Assembly (NCBI GenBank): GCA_003170875.1
Contig: PMYJ01000014.1
Coordinates: 1 to 5,262 of the forward strand
Direction: 5' to 3'
Origin: Candidatus Dormiibacterota bacterium
GTDB lineage: Bacteria > Chloroflexota > Dormibacteria > Aeolococcales > Aeolococcaceae
DNA: 5,262 bases
In this document: one piece after another, positions 4,196 to 5,262 of the stretch
How the letters are laid out: each line of letters starts with the position of its first letter
How positions within the stretch are numbered: position 1 is the first letter of the stretch
Notes under the pieces: generated by a model
The model's input: only the letters and a program-made list of their open reading frames with translations
The model's database searches: none
Told to the model about the DNA's origin: nothing
Program-made: the position numbers and the translations under genes

Positions 4196-5262
4196 ATGAC
4201 ACTGGGCCCAGCACCACGGCAAGGGGATCTTCTCGACGATGTCGTCCGCTTCTGCGAGGCGACGCTCGATCAGCGCTCGATCTACGTCTTCCTCCATCGC
4301 GAGCGCGACCGGCTCTTCCCGGACGAGGCCTTCGCCGACCTCTTCGTGGAGCGGGGGCGCCGCTCCGTGCCGCCGTCGGTGGTGGCGGTGGTGATGGTGC
4401 TCCAGCGCCTCGAGGGGCTCTCCGACCGCGAGGCGGTGGAGCGCTTCTGTTTCGACACCCGATGGCGCTACGCCACCGGGTGCGGTGGCTATGACACCGG
4501 CAGCTGGACCAGCTTTGCGCACACCGTGCTGGTCGACATGCGCGAGCGGCTCCGGCGATCGGAGCGCCCCAACCGGATCTTCGAGGTGGCGCTGGGCGCC
4601 GCCCGGGAGGCGGGGATCGTCTCCCGCCGCCGGGTGCTCGACTCCACCCCGCTCTACGACGCGGTGGCGACGATGGACACCATCACGCTGATCCGCTCGG
4701 CGATCCGGGGCCTGCTGGCGGTGGCCGACGCGACCCTGGCCGCCGAGTTGCGGGCGGTGATGACCAGCGGCGATGACTACGCGAGCTCGGCCAAGCCGCA
4801 GATTGACTGGGACGATGCCCCGGCCCGCGAGCAGCTCATCGACAGCCGGGCCAAGGACGGCCACGCGTGTCTGGCTGTGCTCGAGGATCGCCGCCTGGGT
4901 CCGGTGGTCACCGAAGCGGCGACCCTGCTCGCCACGGTGGTCGGCCAGGACCTCGAGGCGGGCGACGACGGCAGCTTCCGGATCGCCCGCCGCGTGGCCA
5001 AGGATCGGGTCATCTCGACCGTCGACCCCGACGCTCGTCACGGGCACAAGACCGCCGCCCGTGGCTTCGACGGCTACAAGGGTCACGTCGCCATCGACCC
5101 CGAGACCGAGCTCATCACCGCAACCCGGGTGACGGCGGGCAATGCCGGCGACGCCAGCGTGGCCGCGGAGCTGATCGCCGACGTCATGACGGCCACGGAG
5201 GCGGCGGAGACCGCTGTCGTCTACGGCGACAGCGCCTACGGGACCGGCGCCTTCCAGGATCG
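4196..5262 (+). CDS. IS1182-family DDE transposase (3' end beyond window)
   Basis: The frame is open from the ATG at 4196 to the window edge (355 codons) without interruption. The N-terminal region has the IS1182/IS4-like helical domain: VFLHRERDRLFPDEAFADLF (31-50), PPSVVAVVMVLQRLEGLSDR (59-78), FCFDTRWRYATGCG, and RLRRSERPNRIFE (118-130). The RNase H-like catalytic part begins with RRRVLDSTPLYDAVATMDT, whose Asp149 is the likely first catalytic Asp. GFDGYKGHVAIDPETELITA and TAGNAGDASVA follow, then VVYGDSAYGTG with Asp345 as the likely second catalytic Asp. The catalytic Glu lies beyond the window, so activity cannot be judged. Family members are usually about 450-550 residues, so roughly a quarter or more is missing here only because the window ends. 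Long reading frames on the opposite strand are composition shadows. The gene is divergent from the membrane protein gene, with starts about 22 bp apart. Confidence 0.94.
   Translation, partial: MTLGPAPRQGDLLDDVVRFCEATLDQRSIYVFLHRERDRLFPDEAFADLFVERGRRSVPPSVVAVVMVLQRLEGLSDREAVERFCFDTRWRYATGCGGYDTGSWTSFAHTVLVDMRERLRRSERPNRIFEVALGAAREAGIVSRRRVLDSTPLYDAVATMDTITLIRSAIRGLLAVADATLAAELRAVMTSGDDYASSAKPQIDWDDAPAREQLIDSRAKDGHACLAVLEDRRLGPVVTEAATLLATVVGQDLEAGDDGSFRIARRVAKDRVISTVDPDARHGHKTAARGFDGYKGHVAIDPETELITATRVTAGNAGDASVAAELIADVMTATEAAETAVVYGDSAYGTGAFQD

Larger units (their letters stand above)
4140..5262 (+). mobile_element. IS1182-like insertion sequence, left part
   Basis: The transposase at 4196 defines an insertion sequence whose right end is beyond the window. 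The left boundary is not proven. It probably lies in about 4100-4160, where composition changes to an AT-richer segment (GGATTTAAGAGAATG, 4147-4161) and the reading frame of the membrane protein loses protein-like character. A small inverted repeat GGTG-AA-CACC sits at 4165-4174. The terminal inverted repeat and target duplication cannot be checked without the other end. Confidence 0.8.

Noticed and set aside
4151..5086. 311-codon open frame on the - strand with a His-rich stretch
   Set aside because: It lies entirely opposite the transposase, is Arg/His/Gly/Ala-rich with no domain motif, and is a usual shadow of GC-rich coding sequence.
1..5262. CRISPR array or other regularly spaced repeats
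   Set aside because: No short repeats at constant spacing were seen. The only dispersed repeat noticed is the tRNA-Gly-like pair.

Overview
The window is high-GC DNA whose codon use and gene types suggest an actinobacterium (ABC-2 permease, PdxI/YdbC-type aldo/keto reductase, VapC-type PIN domain and IS1182-type transposase, all with G/C-rich third positions). It reads as an accessory, decaying stretch: of eight protein-coding traces, two look intact with clear starts (reductase, methyltransferase), one has an uncertain start (membrane protein), one is cut by the window edge (transposase), and the rest are broken or are stubs. The genus cannot be fixed from the sequence alone.

Left part (1-1616): the 3' end of an ABC-2 transporter permease gene on the + strand, interrupted by an in-frame TAA, then about 150 bp of intergenic DNA, then an intact aldo/keto reductase on the - strand. 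The reductase has a plausible promoter that would start transcription at or next to its ATG (leaderless).

Middle part (1617-3078): a single class I SAM-dependent methyltransferase gene with a strong ribosome binding site. It lies between two directly repeated pieces of a tRNA-Gly(TCC)-like 3' half, 873 bp apart. The left copy keeps the anticodon loop through the CCA end and loses similarity at the 5' edge of the anticodon loop, as expected of an attachment-site remnant. The right copy overlaps the methyltransferase stop codon and runs straight into the C-terminal third of a VapC-like PIN-domain toxin gene. After that comes a possible 21-codon N-terminal stub of an unrelated methyltransferase and about 150 bp with nothing recognisable. 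The simplest reading is repeated insertion and deletion at a tRNA-type integration hotspot; no integrase is visible.

Right part (3079-5262): a four-helix membrane protein of unknown function on the - strand, built of two tandem copies of a helix-ectodomain-helix unit. Divergent to it, at its 5' end, starts an IS1182-like transposase that runs off the window. The insertion sequence appears to have supplied or destroyed the 5' end of the membrane protein gene.

The genes do not form a pathway. The most interesting points are the methyltransferase cassette between tRNA-derived repeats, with a hairpin-rich leader, and the internally duplicated membrane protein.
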